This document shows positions 23,730-35,305 of a stretch of DNA of 64,000 nt, one piece after another. The position numbers and the translations under genes were made by a program. The first letter of the stretch is position 1, and the number at the start of each line of letters is the position of its first letter. The DNA comes from Meconema thalassinum (lineage: Eukaryota > Arthropoda > Insecta > Orthoptera > Tettigoniidae), in the NCBI GenBank assembly GCA_946902985.2, contig OX336388.2:1703667978-1703731977 (forward strand), given 5' to 3'. The notes beneath the pieces were generated by a model. That model was not told where the DNA came from. It saw only the letters and a program-made list of their open reading frames with translations, and did no database searches.

Positions 23730-25043
23730 TGAAACGTTTTGCTAGCCCCTAACTGTTGGGTGATAAATGTAACTGTTTACCTTTGCCTAAGCTATGTTGT
23801 TTTAATGGGCGCCAAGACCTCAATGCAATGTTGAAATCTAAATTTGTATTTAACAACGTCTAGCTCTGGCAGAACACCTTCAAGACACTATTCACTCAGA
23901 TCGTGGTATGATTTGATCATTAACCCAACAAACAATTGTATCAGGAGAAGGAATTGGTCTATATCTAATGCTACCTACTGAAAGCAAAGATTGCATTGTA
24001 AAAGAAATGAATTTATTATATAAAACAAGTATAGCAAAATTAATAATAATAATAAGTACAAAATTTAAATTGGAGCGTTGTGATTTGAATATTACCGATA
24101 GAAAATTACGTGAAAACGGAGTCTGATAAATTGATTTTACTCTTATTTCCAAGCTATGAAGTTACTGAAATATGAAATGTAAAACAAAGAAAAATGAGAG
24201 ATTGCGTATTTCTGCGTCATTTGCGCTTACCATTGGAAATTGCCAAGGCATTTCCCTCGTACTTGCTGATGCCGTGAGCTTCCCACAGTCTCCTGGACGT
24301 CGTCATCTCCGTCGGAATTTGATGATATTCTGGTAGATTAGATAATTCTATGGTCCGTACCTCGGACCCAAACACTCGTACAACCGCACTGGTTAAGTTT
24401 TGCAAAAGTTAGTCTTCAACTCCACTGAACATCGGAGCGACACGCACTTCCAACCGTACTCCGCAAGTTCTACACAGATAGTCCTCGTTTCACGGCGCGT
24501 CGAACGATATATGCACCTGTTGGCTCCCCCACCATGGTACCGACATCTAGCTTACTTCGTCCTCACTGATTGGCTGAGCACGCCGCCAGTTCCCCTCCTC
24601 TGCCTCATTACACTCGGCGCGCGAGAGGGAGAAGTCTATTTCCGTTCCAACAATTCGTCTTTTCTAGACCTTGCGACCCAGCCTTGCGTAATACTTCTCG
24701 ACAGGAATCAGCTTGTATTCGAATTCCCAGTGAGTCATGTCTCTCAAATACCCTAACTGACAAAACTCCGTAAAATTCCGTAATCACATAATTTTCTATA
24801 ATATTGTCGTTCGTAATAATTTGCTTGATAGCGTTTTCTAAGACATAGAAAACCTATCTGAATGTTAATAATTTTTATAAAATGCTCCGAAAATACCTTA
24901 ATAATAATTATAATAAATTAATAATAATAATAAATTACCATGAAAAATTCTCTTGGCTGAACAATTTGCCGCGTAAATAAATATAGAATGGCTTCCTACT
25001 GACTTATGCCAGTTGCATAAAACCCCTCGAAAAACACGTTACA
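23730..25043 (-). repeat. 3' LTR of copy C
   Basis: 1,314 bp, TGAAACG...CGTTACA on the + strand. A conserved ~85-codon open frame inside (23892-24152) recurs in every LTR copy but looks like a by-product of LTR identity. A (TAA/AAT)n tract lies at about 24899-24935. Confidence 0.95.
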
Positions 25044-26113
25044 TATTCGCCTCGGATCATCGGATGATTTACCGTGACGACGGTCCATTATCCGATTATC
25101 CCAGACACGTTAATAAACCCCATCCAAAATACATATTACATAAATGAAATCACCCTAAATTACAGATATATACACTCATATTTTTTCTTCACGCACTTTG
25201 CGTCAAAGTTTGTTGTCACTATGGATTGCACTTTGCAACCAGTCCAATGTTTTACATATGGAATAGTGTTCCACGGATATTTCCGCCTCTCAAATTTCTC
25301 TATGTTGGAGAAATAGACATAATTAATGTGTGAGCACTATGTATTTATGAGGTCATATCACCCGCATTGAAGGTGTTCTGATATATTTATATCACCATAG
25401 AACTTCCTAATTTCACTGGAGGTTCCTTCCTTATGGTGAAATTTAATCTCACTTATCACTGAGCACACGATCACACTATTGTGGCAGCGCCTCGTGACCA
25501 TAATACTTAATCTCTCTTTAAAGTAGATTAAATTAAGATTGACTTCTGAAAAAAAAATAGTAAGTGCGCATTACATATAACACCAAAATATTTCTGTGCC
25601 GTAATCGCCCTGTCTTGTTAAGTTCCCGTAGACCATATTCTACTTAATACTAGTTCTCAACACTGACCATTTCTCCTCACACAAATAATACCTTTGTATA
25701 AATTACCTTAAATTACACACTTACAAATCTTACATGGCGAGGCCGTAAACAGAAATCACGTGTGCTGATATGGATGAGTTTCATGAAGGACTGTCTCGCA
25801 TTCTGATGGCCCATCTTTTATCTCGTGGACGCCTTAAGCTAACAAGCCCTATACAAGCGCTCCCCCATCTCTTGGAGATAAATGGGAACCCATCAGCGCT
25901 GCCAAAAATGGCCTTGGTGCATCGAGACAATTTAGTGCTCAACAGCATCCGACAATCCCGTCATATTTCCCTGTACCTTAAAAACTCTCATTTACTTACA
26001 TACTACCCCCCTGTGTGACTTCTGATACGCCTGCCTTAAGACCAGATCTTCCACGCACCAGACACCACACTTACTCATTTGATAGGCTGGCTCGCCAGCT
26101 AAACACACTCACT
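25044..26113 (-). other. 3' non-coding region of LTR copy C
   Basis: About 1.07 kb between the pol stop and the 3' LTR. I see no env-like protein; small open frames (25074-25316, 25770-26018) lie on the opposite strand and have no motif. The sequence just upstream of the LTR on the element's strand, GATCCGAGGCGAATA, is only weakly purine-rich, so the polypurine tract is uncertain. Confidence 0.6.
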
Positions 26114-29100
26114 TTATGACACATATTTTCGTAGGCTATGTATATTATACGTTCCGTATAATCTGTTTCCCTCACTATTCTCCAGCACATATGCTGTTTT
26201 CCCAATACGTTTGGAAACTCTAAATGGGCCCTCGTAGAGATGAAAGAACTTGGACATGACTTTCTCTAGCTTATTTGACTGTTTCGGCACTCTAAGTAAG
26301 ACTCTGTCTCCCGGCTCGAATAGGTCAAATTTAGTGTCTTTTTGTTGGCGAATTCTCTTTTGTGCTGACTTAGATAAATTCTGTTTCGCCAACTGGACAG
26401 TGTAATCCATCCCCGGTTGCTTACCCTCATTTAATCCCAACACCCTCGCTAGTTCATTTTGTGGTCTTTTTCCGAAGTGAACTTCGTATGGCGTCAATTT
26501 CGTGCTGTCATGCTGGACAGAATTCAGCCAAGTCTCGACCTTGGGAAGATGTCCAACCCAGGCCGCATGCTTGTCATGCACTAGAGTCCGAAAAAGACGA
26601 GCCACTTCCCTTAATGGACGCTCTGCAGAATTACCCTGAGGGTACCTTACAGAGGAATGAACGTGTGTTATACCAGCTTCCTGCATACTGGTTCTCCATT
26701 TCTTTGCAGTAAACTGTGGTCCACTGTCAGATAGTATCCTGAGAGGAATGCCAAACTCAGGTACATACTTATTAATGATCAGACGGCTACACGCTAGTCC
26801 CGTGGCTTTCCTTAGCGGATATAGCTTGACATACTTACTAAAAGCGTCAATAACTATAAAAATGTACTCGTAGTTCGCCGGGACTACTGGTGAGAACTGC
26901 AGATCTCTCCCCCACTAAATATTTAACTGGATATTTACTCCTTTGACAGGTGTCACACTTAGCTAAAATCCTCCTAACGTCCCTTCCCATTTTACTCCAA
27001 ATGAAGTCACGACCAATTTCATAGAAGACCTTGGCAGCACCAAAGTGTCCTAATTCCCTATGAATGAACCAAATTAGCTCCTCCCGCAAAGTGACAGGAA
27101 CACATATTGCCCACCGATTATTCCTACATTTCCTTGCAAGAAGCCCATCCTGCATCTTGTACGTGAACCGTCCTACTTTCACATACTCTTCTTCACCTAT
27201 TTCCAACCTAGCCAGTGGCTCCTTTAACTTAACGTCATCACGTTGCTCCACTAGCATATTTCTCAGTGTCTGTAACGATGCCCTGTTGCTACTGTCCACA
27301 CATGCACATATTAAAATACCGTCCTCTGCTTTAACCACAGGATAATCCCTACATAAATTAGTGTCCCTCGATAGCATGTCTGCAAGAATGTTATCTTTAC
27401 CTTTAATATATTTTACTGTGAATTCGTATTCCTGCAGAGCAAGAATCCACCTACTAACTCTGTTAGAACTGAGTTTACAAGTCCTCATATACAGTAATGC
27501 ATGGTGATCTGTGTGGATCTCAAATTTCCCCCCTACTAAATACATTCTAAATTTCCCTAAACTGAAAACAATACCTAAAAGCTCTAACTCAGTAATCGTG
27601 TATCTTTTCTCAGCTGCTGTCAGTCCTTGCGAGGCTAAAGATACAATGCACAGATTACCCTCATCATCTTTCTGACATAATACTCCAGCAATGCCTATAT
27701 GTGAAGCATCTGTCATAACCACATATTCCTTATCTTTTAACGGATATTTCAGCACTACAGCTTTCTCAAAACCTTCCTTCAGCGCTCTAAAAGCCTGTTC
27801 ATGCTTGGACTCCCATCTCCACCGAGTCCCACTTTTAAGCAATTCCCTGAATGGTTCTACCAACCCTGAGTATTTAAGAACGAACCTCCTGAAAAAGTTG
27901 CAAATTCCCAGGTAAGTTTTTAACTGTTTAACATTCTGTGGCACCTCTGCGTTAAGTATCTTATTAACCCTACTTTCTTCTGGTGTTACACCTCTACTCG
28001 ACACTCTATGACCTAAAAATGTCACTTCTGACTGACAGAATGACGACTTAGACAGCTTCAAAGTGAACCCTGCCTGATCTAACTTCTGAAAAACTATATC
28101 TAAATGACGTAGATGCTCCTCAAAACTGCGTGAACTAATTACCATATCATCTATGTAAATGGTTACAAACTCTCCTGTGTCATCCCCTAATGCGATGTTT
28201 AAAGCCCTAATTAAAGCTGCTGAACTACTCTTTAACCCATAAGGTGTTCTACAAAATTGATAAAGGTTATATTTATGACTGAAAGCTGTAAATGGTCTAT
28301 CTTCGTACATAAGTGGCACTTGCCAAAACCTGGAACTCAAATCTACACAAGTGAAATACTTCTTCCCCTCAAATGTTTGCATTAATTCTTCTATTGACAT
28401 AGATTTCAGCTGATCTGAACTAATTCTACTGTTAACCAAACGAGCGTCTAAACAAATACGAACAGTGCCGTCGGTCTTGGGTACCGTTATCAAAGAATTA
28501 ACATACGGACTGTTAGAGTGCTCAATAATCCCATCTTCAAGCATCTGATTAATTTGTGCCTCAACTGCACTCTGATAAGCGAAAGGTACAGAATATCTAT
28601 GCCCTGTGAATACTGACCTATCAATAACGTTCAATGAATGTGTATAGCAATTGGCCATACCAATGCGATCCTCAAACACTCTCCTATTACACCATAACAC
28701 ATCATAGAGCCGAACACACTGTTCATCCTCTATATTTCCCTGAAATGCAGCCTCACGTAACGAGTCCTCTAGACTTCCGTTCGTAATCACACTGCCCACA
28801 AAACATGGAGAACCCCGCTCTACGGCTGGCGATATCTCATTTAAAGTACAAATCACACCTACAACACTACTTCTCTGAATTTGGTCATTGAACGCTACTT
28901 CTACTTCAGAATCTCCCCATTTAAATTTCAAACTCCCTACATCATAACATAAGTTACCAGACACTCTACTTAGCCACTCTGAACCCAAGATAACACTGAA
29001 TACTAAATTTGGAATTACAAGGCAAATCTGCTTCTCTACATGATTATTAATTTTAATGTCTACTAAAACTTGCTTAGAAATTACTTTAGACCTCTTCCCA

Positions 29101-29413
29101 ACAGCTGTGATAACAAAAGTGCTTTTAATTGGCATCTCCTCAAAATTTACTCCAGTTCCTTTCATTTTATCATAAAATGCACTACTTATGCAACTCTTCA
29201 TACAACCACTATCAATTAAAACATCTGTGTACGCCTCGGACACGTTAAATTTAACTATGGGGCTCTTACTAACCACTTCCTGAATAATACCTTCATCATT
29301 TAGTTCATGTAATAATTCATTTCTTACATTTAGGTCATAGGGTTCCTGTATAATTGTATGGACAGGGCATGCTACAGACTGAGATTCTGACCTTACTTCG
29401 CAGCCTGGTTCGC
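26114..29413 (-). pseudogene. pol of LTR copy C (protease-RT-RNase H-integrase), frameshifted in integrase
   Basis: The pol frame is -1 relative to gag and is open through the gag stop. The main open frame (29276-26847) has, in order: a protease with the DSG active-site triplet (VLIDSGCMKSCIS), RT with YIDDMVISS, RNase H (MTDASHIGIAGVL, TITELELLGIV, TDHHAL) and the integrase zinc finger (H-x3-H...C-x2-C, CDTCQRSKY). It runs out of frame at about 26850. The integrase core continues in another frame: SDSGPQFT (second catalytic Asp) and the NSAERPLREV Glu are present down to 26114. The stretch expected to hold the first catalytic Asp is missing at the junction, which suggests a short deletion. 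The product would copy RNA to DNA and integrate it; this copy should lack integration activity. Confidence 0.88.
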
Positions 29414-31312
29414 GTTTAAAGAACCGCTACAGCTGGCCGTAGTACTACTAACTACTAAACTGGTCTGGTTGTTCTGGGCTGTGTTGTCATTGTTTGGCTG
29501 TATATTACTACCACTAGGCTGTCCTCTTCCTTGACCCCTATTCTGGTTGTAATTATTGTCATTATAATTTCTCCCTTGATTTCCCCTGTAATCATTGTTC
29601 CTCCCTTGATTTCCCCTGAAATCATTGTTCCTCCCTTGATACTGATTACCATAGCCATTTCCTCTGTTCTGATATAGCTGATTATTATTATTTCTATTTT
29701 GAGCGTTGGCCCCTTCGCCACCGTTCCCTTGAACTTCTTGATGCCTGGCTTCATTAGGTCTATTATTATTATTACCCTGGTTCCGATTGAAATTGTCCTC
29801 ATAACCCCCTCTCCCTAGTGCATCAAATGTGCTTAACAAATTTTCTACTTGTGATATTGTCTTTACATTCTGGATACAAGCAGCCTCCTTGATCCTATAG
29901 GGAAAGTGCCTAAGTAGCAACCTTACCACATCACTTTCCTCCTTCAATCCATCCAGATATTTACACACTAATACCTGCCCTAAAAAGTATTCGGTCATGG
30001 TGGAGCTTCCTTTAGGGTTATATTTACCACACACTACTCCCTCACGATGCTGCGACTGAATAACCTCATTCCAGAACTTTTCACAGAATTTCATTTTAAA
30101 ATCATTAATATCAGTAAACTTGTCTCTGTAGACAGCAAACCAATTCCTCGTTTCCCCCACAAACACTTGTTCTAAAATTTCAACTACCTGGCACCACTCA
30201 ATACTACCATTTTCCAACCTCTCCCCGAATTTATTTTCTATAGTGTTCATGAACTCCATTGGGCACCCCTGTCGATTGCTGAACTTACCCAGTTCTACCT
30301 CCCTGTGTGTGCTATTCACAAAAACTGGCCTATTCTGACTATTTTCTTGCCTGATCCTAGCTTTTAATTTTAATTCTAATTCTGCGATTTTCTCCTCGGC
30401 CTTCCTCTCAATACTGTTTACTGTTAATTTAATGTTTCCTTCTGATTCTTCTACTTTATCATATAGCTTTGCTTGTTTCTCCTCAATCTTGCTAATGCTC
30501 TCTCTATTACTCTCTCTTAAATCATTTACTTCTGCAAATATTTGCGAGTGGGCTTTCTCAATTCTACCCCCCAGCTGTTCCTTAACCTCTTTAGTTGCTA
30601 CCTGAATTTTGTCAATTTCTCCCCCCAATTGCTTTTTGACCTGCTGTGTTTCCAGTTGCACTAGTTCTTTTAAATTTTCAGCCTGTGTACTGATTCTAAT
30701 TTCTAACTCCTCCTGTACTTTTCCTAATTTCTTGTCTACATCTGCAATGATCTCTTTAACCTTCTCTTCCATTACTCCTCTGATTTCTCCTCTAATCTGC
30801 TCCATTTTCACACTAATTTCCTTGTTGTTCTTATCTAATTTTGCATTATTCTGTTCTAATTTTGCATTTAAAGCTTCTGTACTTTCTTTATTTTCCCTAC
30901 TGTTTTGTTCTAATTTTGCATTTAAGGCATCTGTACTTTCTTTATTTTCCCTACTGTTTTGTTCTAATTTAGCGTTGTTTTGTTCCAGTTTAGCATTTAA
31001 AGAGTCTGTACTTTCTTTATTTTCCCTACTGTTTTGTTCTAATTTGGCGTTTAAGGCATCTGTACTTTCTTTATTTTCCCTACTGTTTTGTTCTAATTTT
31101 GCATTTAAGGCATCACTACTAACTTTGTTCTGATACATGAACTCGAGAAGTAAAGTTTTTAATTCTGGTTGGCCGCCTACACTCCCTGTTTCAGTATCGG
31201 GATTTACATCCGCTACCCCGGTACTACCATCACTCGACATACTGCTCGTATCATCACCCTCCCGTTGATGACCACTACGTAACCTCATCTGTCTTTCTTT
31301 CTCATCCCCCAT
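29393..31312 (-). CDS. gag of LTR copy C, coiled-coil type without zinc knuckle
   Basis: Starts at the ATG at 31312 (MGDEKERQMRLRSGHQRE); the frame is open upstream to 31384 without another ATG. About 639 residues. Order: basic and acidic N-terminus; a long coiled coil of 17-residue repeats (LNAKLEQNSRENKEST) followed by longer Gln/Glu-rich heptads; a conserved gag body with CPMEFMNTIENKF and WCQVVEILEQVF; then a C-terminal Asn/Gly/Arg-rich tail with repeated RGNQGRNN motifs. No CCHC zinc knuckle is present; the tail probably binds RNA instead. The ORF is intact and ends at TAA 29395-29393, 21 nt after a slippery heptamer. Role by family: capsid assembly and RNA packaging. Confidence 0.9.
   Translation of the reverse strand: MGDEKERQMRLRSGHQREGDDTSSMSSDGSTGVADVNPDTETGSVGGQPELKTLLLEFMYQNKVSSDALNAKLEQNSRENKESTDALNAKLEQNSRENKESTDSLNAKLEQNNAKLEQNSRENKESTDALNAKLEQNSRENKESTEALNAKLEQNNAKLDKNNKEISVKMEQIRGEIRGVMEEKVKEIIADVDKKLGKVQEELEIRISTQAENLKELVQLETQQVKKQLGGEIDKIQVATKEVKEQLGGRIEKAHSQIFAEVNDLRESNRESISKIEEKQAKLYDKVEESEGNIKLTVNSIERKAEEKIAELELKLKARIRQENSQNRPVFVNSTHREVELGKFSNRQGCPMEFMNTIENKFGERLENGSIEWCQVVEILEQVFVGETRNWFAVYRDKFTDINDFKMKFCEKFWNEVIQSQHREGVVCGKYNPKGSSTMTEYFLGQVLVCKYLDGLKEESDVVRLLLRHFPYRIKEAACIQNVKTISQVENLLSTFDALGRGGYEDNFNRNQGNNNNRPNEARHQEVQGNGGEGANAQNRNNNNQLYQNRGNGYGNQYQGRNNDFRGNQGRNNDYRGNQGRNYNDNNYNQNRGQGRGQPSGSNIQPNNDNTAQNNQTSLVVSSTTASCSGSLNANQAAK
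29414..29420 (-). promoter_or_regulatory. -1 ribosomal frameshift heptamer T TTA AAC at the gag/pol overlap
   Basis: On the element strand the gag codons read TCT TTA AAC GCG, giving T-TTA-AAC in the correct X-XXY-YYZ register. Gag stops seven codons later. A -1 slip enters the pol frame, which is open from here into protease. This is the classic heptamer used for gag-pol frameshifting; a downstream stimulatory structure was not checked. Confidence 0.82.
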
Positions 31313-31425
31313 AATGATATACACTGATACCGACAAATAACCCCTAAAATACAGGCACAGAAATATATACCCTTCTCCTTCCACAAATGTTATTAGGTTT
31401 TCAGCCCCAAGTTGTCGGCGACAAA

Positions 31426-32736
31426 TGAAACGTTTTGCTAGCCCCTAACTGTTGGGTGATAAATGTAACTGTTTACCTTTGCCTAAGCTATGTTGTTTTA
31501 ATGGGCGCCAAGACCTCAATGCAATGTTGAAATCTAAATTTGTATTTAACAACGTCTAGCTCTGGCAGAACACCTTCAAGACACTATTCACTCAGATCGT
31601 GGTATGATTTGATCATTAACCCAACAAACAATTGTATCAGGAGAAGGAATTGGTCTATATCTAATGCTACCTACTGAAAGCAAAGATTGCATTGTAAAAG
31701 AAATGAATTTATTATATAAAACAAGTATAGCAAAATTAATAATAATAATAAGTACAAAATTTAAATTGGAGCGTTGTGATTTGAATATTACCGATAGAAA
31801 ATTACGTGAAAACGGAGTCTGATAAATTGATTTTACTCTTATTTCCAAGCTATGAAGTTACTGAAATATGAAATGTAAAACAAAGAAAAATGAGAGATTG
31901 CGTATTTCTGCGTCATTTGCGCTTACCATTGGAAATTGCCAAGGCATTTCCCTCGTACTTGCTGATGCCGTGAGCTTCCCACAGTCTCCTGGACGTCGTC
32001 ATCTCCGTCGGAATTTGATGATATTCTGGTAGATTAGATAATTCTATGGTCCGTACCTCGGACCCAAACACTCGTACAACCGCACTGGTTAAGTTTTGCA
32101 AAAGTTAGTCTTCAACTCCACTGAACATCGGAGCGACACGCACTTCCAACCGTACTCCGCAAGTTCTACACAGATAGTCCTCGTTTCACGGCGCGTTGAA
32201 CGATATATGCACCTGTTGGCTCCCCCACCATGGTACCGACATCTAGCTTACGTCGTCCTCACTGATTGGCTGAGCACGCCGCCAGTTCCCCTCCTCTGCC
32301 TCATTACACTCGTCGCGCGAGAGGGAGAAGTCGATTTCCGTTCCAACAATTCGTCTTTTCTAGACCTTGCGACCCAGCCTTGCGTAATACTTCTCGACAG
32401 GAATCAGCTTGTATTCGAATTCCCAGTGAGTCATGTCTCTCAAATACCCTAACTGACAAAACTCCGTAAAATTCCGTAATCACATAATTTTCTATAATAT
32501 TGTCGTTCGTAATAATTTGCTTGATAGCGTTTTCTAAGACATAGAAAACCTATCTGAATGTTAATAATTTTTATAAAATGCTCCGAAAATACCTTAATAA
32601 TAATTATAATAAATTAATAATAATAAATTACCATGAAAAATTCTCTTGGCTGAACAATTTGCCGCGTATATAAATATAGAATGGCTTCCTACTGACTTAT
32701 GCCAGTTGCATAAAACCCCTCGAAAAACACGTTACA
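31426..32736 (-). repeat. 5' LTR of copy C
   Basis: 1,311 bp, TGAAACG...CGTTACA on the + strand. The leader between LTR and gag (31313-31425) begins, on the element strand, TTTGTCGCCGACAACTTGGGG, a candidate primer-binding region whose tRNA I cannot assign. One substitution creates a TATATAAATA phrase near 32666 that the 3' LTR lacks. Confidence 0.95.
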
Positions 32737-34191
32737 GGCTGTATGGGAACGAAGTGCGGTTTACCTTGAGACTAGCTATACAGCCTAGAGGCATGACTGA
32801 CGTAGGGCCTACGCGTAAATGCCCCGAGACTCGGGTAACTTCACGGAATATAAATATTTAGGCCAAAGGTCTCTTGCAAACTTCACGTGATTTAGGTGAA
32901 AGATTAAAAGCAATAAGAAACTGAAAATGTTTATGGATATTCTACAAAATAAAAATGTATTCTAGAAGAAATTACGGAATAAGTAGAAAGTCGTGCCTTC
33001 CATGGCTTACGCTGCCTGAACCGTCATTGATAGACCCCAAGTATATGCGTACGAAATGTAGAGCTGTTCAAGCTCTACAAAAAAGTCCGCGAACGCATAT
33101 ACTTATCTCCAACCGTTAGGGAGTTAGGACAGTTTTAGTCGGGTAATGTCTACAGTGACGTCAGCTGCTTTAACCTATAGCCGCAGCGCTCTTACACCGG
33201 CTAGGCACTTCTGTCCCGCTGCTCCAATCGCTGCTTAGGAATCACGCGGACGCGAGGGGTGCGGACTGAAGGCTCATTCTCTGTTTTTGTTCCTGTGTTG
33301 TTGGAAGTTGTGCTAAGAGTTTTTTGTGTCTGTGATAAGAGTTGTACTGCAAGTTACGGCGGACCACATTCATTATGGCTGCAAAACGTAAGAAGCTGAC
33401 TCTTCAGAAAAAGATAGACATCATCAGGGATGTTGAAAGGGATAGCCAAGTACCTTTGTCACAGATGGCAAAAAAATATGACTTGGCACCCTCTACGCTG
33501 TTTGGCATCATGAAACAGAAGGAAGCTATTCTGACCTCGGAAGTTGAGTGCGGTTCTGGGGCAAAAATACGGAAGAATATTCGTTCTTCGCCGTACGAGG
33601 AACTAGAAAACATTTTAATGAACTGGTTCGAGGGGAAAAAGGAGTGAGAACGCTCCAATTGATGGGAACATACTTAAACAAAAAGCTCAAGAAATCGCAC
33701 TTAAGCTGGGTTTGGTCGATTTCCATGCTTCTAATGGCTGGTTTGATCGCTTCAAAAAAGGCACAATCTTTCGTTCCAAAACATGTGCGGCGAGAGTGCG
33801 GAAGTTAATGACGATACAGTTGTATACTGGAAAGAGAAAACGTTGCCTCGACTTATTGAAGGATATGATGCTAAGGATATTTTTAACGTCGATGAAACGG
33901 GAGTGTTTTACAACTTGCTCCCGTCCAAAACATATGCTGTTCGCGGAGAAAAATGCCACGGAGGCAAAAAAAAGTAAAGAAAGACTGACAGCGTTGTTAT
34001 GTGTTAACAGCAACGGGAGTGAAAAATTACCCCCACTAATAATTGGAAAATTTAAGAATCCAAGATGTTTCAAGAACACCCGTACACTCCCATGTAAATA
34101 TGATTTCAACAAAAGTGCATGGATGACATCGGAGATATTTTGAAAATTTTTACAAAGTTTGGATGCCAAGATGGGATCGGCAGGAAGGAAA
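32737..34191 (+). repeat. 1,455-bp pogo segment, right copy of a direct duplication
   Basis: Right partner of 22275-23729. It begins directly at the 5' LTR border with GGCTGTATGG and runs without a break into the rest of the pogo element. Confidence 0.92.
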
Positions 34192-34809
34192 ATAGTGCTG
34201 GTGATAGACAGATGTCCAGCTCATCCTTCAGATACGTCTTTCCTGCGGAATATCAAAGTGGTTTTCTTTCCTCCTAACTGCACCAGTCACCTGCAGCCTT
34301 TGGACCTTGGCATTATTCATTCTGTGAAAGTGAAGTACAGGAAGGCCCTGGTTCAAAGAGCTGTTTCTTTCCTCGAAAGAAATGAGGTAATGAAATTGAA
34401 CATACTCCAAGCCATGCATATGTTTGTAGCAGCATGGCAACTAGTCACAACGACCACTATTCAAAACTGCTTTGGCCATGCAGGTTTTGGTGCTATTTCA
34501 GAAGTTTTTAATGAAGAAGACGCTACTGATGACATTGGGGAAGATTGGGGGGTTGTATCAAAGGATTTTACTGTCACAACATTTGAAGAATTTGTTACTT
34601 GTGATGATGATATCCTAACCTCACCACCACAGGTGGATGTTGGAGACCTTTGTAATGATGCAAAAAGGCAAAGTACTGAAGAGGAAGAAGAAGAAGAAGA
34701 GGATCCAGCAGAACCAACTTTGGGGGCAGCAGTGGGAGGACTGGATATTGTCCGCCGGTACTTCTCCTCCTTCAGTGTGGATGAAGAGTTCATCAACACA
34801 CTCAACTAA
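33375..34809 (+). pseudogene. Tigger/pogo transposase, right copy, full length but frameshifted
   Basis: Same start and double HTH as the left copy, then the catalytic core: VDETG (first Asp), VIDRCPAHP (second Asp, with RC in place of the usual NA), and LQPLDLGII (third Asp). It ends with an acidic run of about eight Glu and a final SVDEEFINTLN at 34809. The last 216 codons (34159-34809) are open. At least four frameshifts upstream, mostly next to A or T runs, break the rest. The product would bind the TIRs and cut at TA. The identical breaks in both copies argue against random sequencing error. Confidence 0.87.
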
Positions 34810-35305
34810 ATTGAGAGAAAACTTCATTCCGTGAGACATCTGGGCAAGAGGAAGCAAACTACTTTACTGGACTACTTCAGAAAGTGAAGGGTAATACGCC
34901 TAATACCTTATGCTTATTCTCATAGTTCTCATGGTCTGCCTTCACAAATATCCTTAATATATGTTAGGCCTCTGTTCCTTCAAGTTACAATTGCAAGTCA
35001 GTAATACCTATTTCTCCTTTCCTTGCTGCAGCTTGTGCTCCCAATGGACCACTAAGGAATCCGTTACCTGTGCTGTTTCGTAAATATTTTCTGTTATTCT
35101 TGTGTTAATTTGACTTTTTAGTATTTCTTAACATGTTCATTTATTATTTCTTGACATTACATTAGTTGAAGACATAAATGTACCGGTATCATTATTTCTT
35201 GTGATATATAGCCTATTTTCTTCGAACCCCCTTTTAAGGAAACCCCCTTTCTAAGGAAGAAATATCGAATCCCCCTGAGATTCGTTAAAAAGGGGTTCTA
35301 CTGTA

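Larger units (their letters stand above)
23730..32736 (-). mobile_element. Complete Ty3/gypsy-like LTR retrotransposon (copy C), 9,007 bp
   Basis: 5' LTR at 31426-32736, gag at 31312-29393, pol to 26114, a long 3' non-coding part and 3' LTR at 25043-23730. The LTRs differ by about five substitutions and one 3-bp indel by eye, so insertion was recent. The flanks do not form a target duplication (left ...GGAAGGAAA, right GGCT...), because the element sits at the junction of a duplicated pogo segment. There is no env-like ORF. The element is antisense to the E2F gene. A short deletion in integrase probably makes it non-autonomous. Confidence 0.93.
21860..35303 (+). mobile_element. Tigger/pogo DNA transposon, interrupted by a 9-kb LTR element
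   Basis: The left end CAGTAAAACCCCGTTTTAAC (21860) and the right end, read inward, CAGTAGAACCCCTTTTTAAC (35303) are TIRs flanked by TA (21858-21859 and 35304-35305). Subterminal phrases with CCCCCTTTTAAGGAA and CTTCTAAGGAA repeat at both sides. Without the LTR element and the duplicated segment, the transposon is about 2.98 kb, the normal size for an autonomous Tigger. The segment 22275-23729 is repeated at 32737-34191 on the other side of the LTR element. Confidence 0.88.

Noticed and set aside
25044..26113. env gene in the LTR element
   Set aside because: No frame on the element strand of adequate length, no signal peptide or membrane segment; the small frames lie on the opposite strand.
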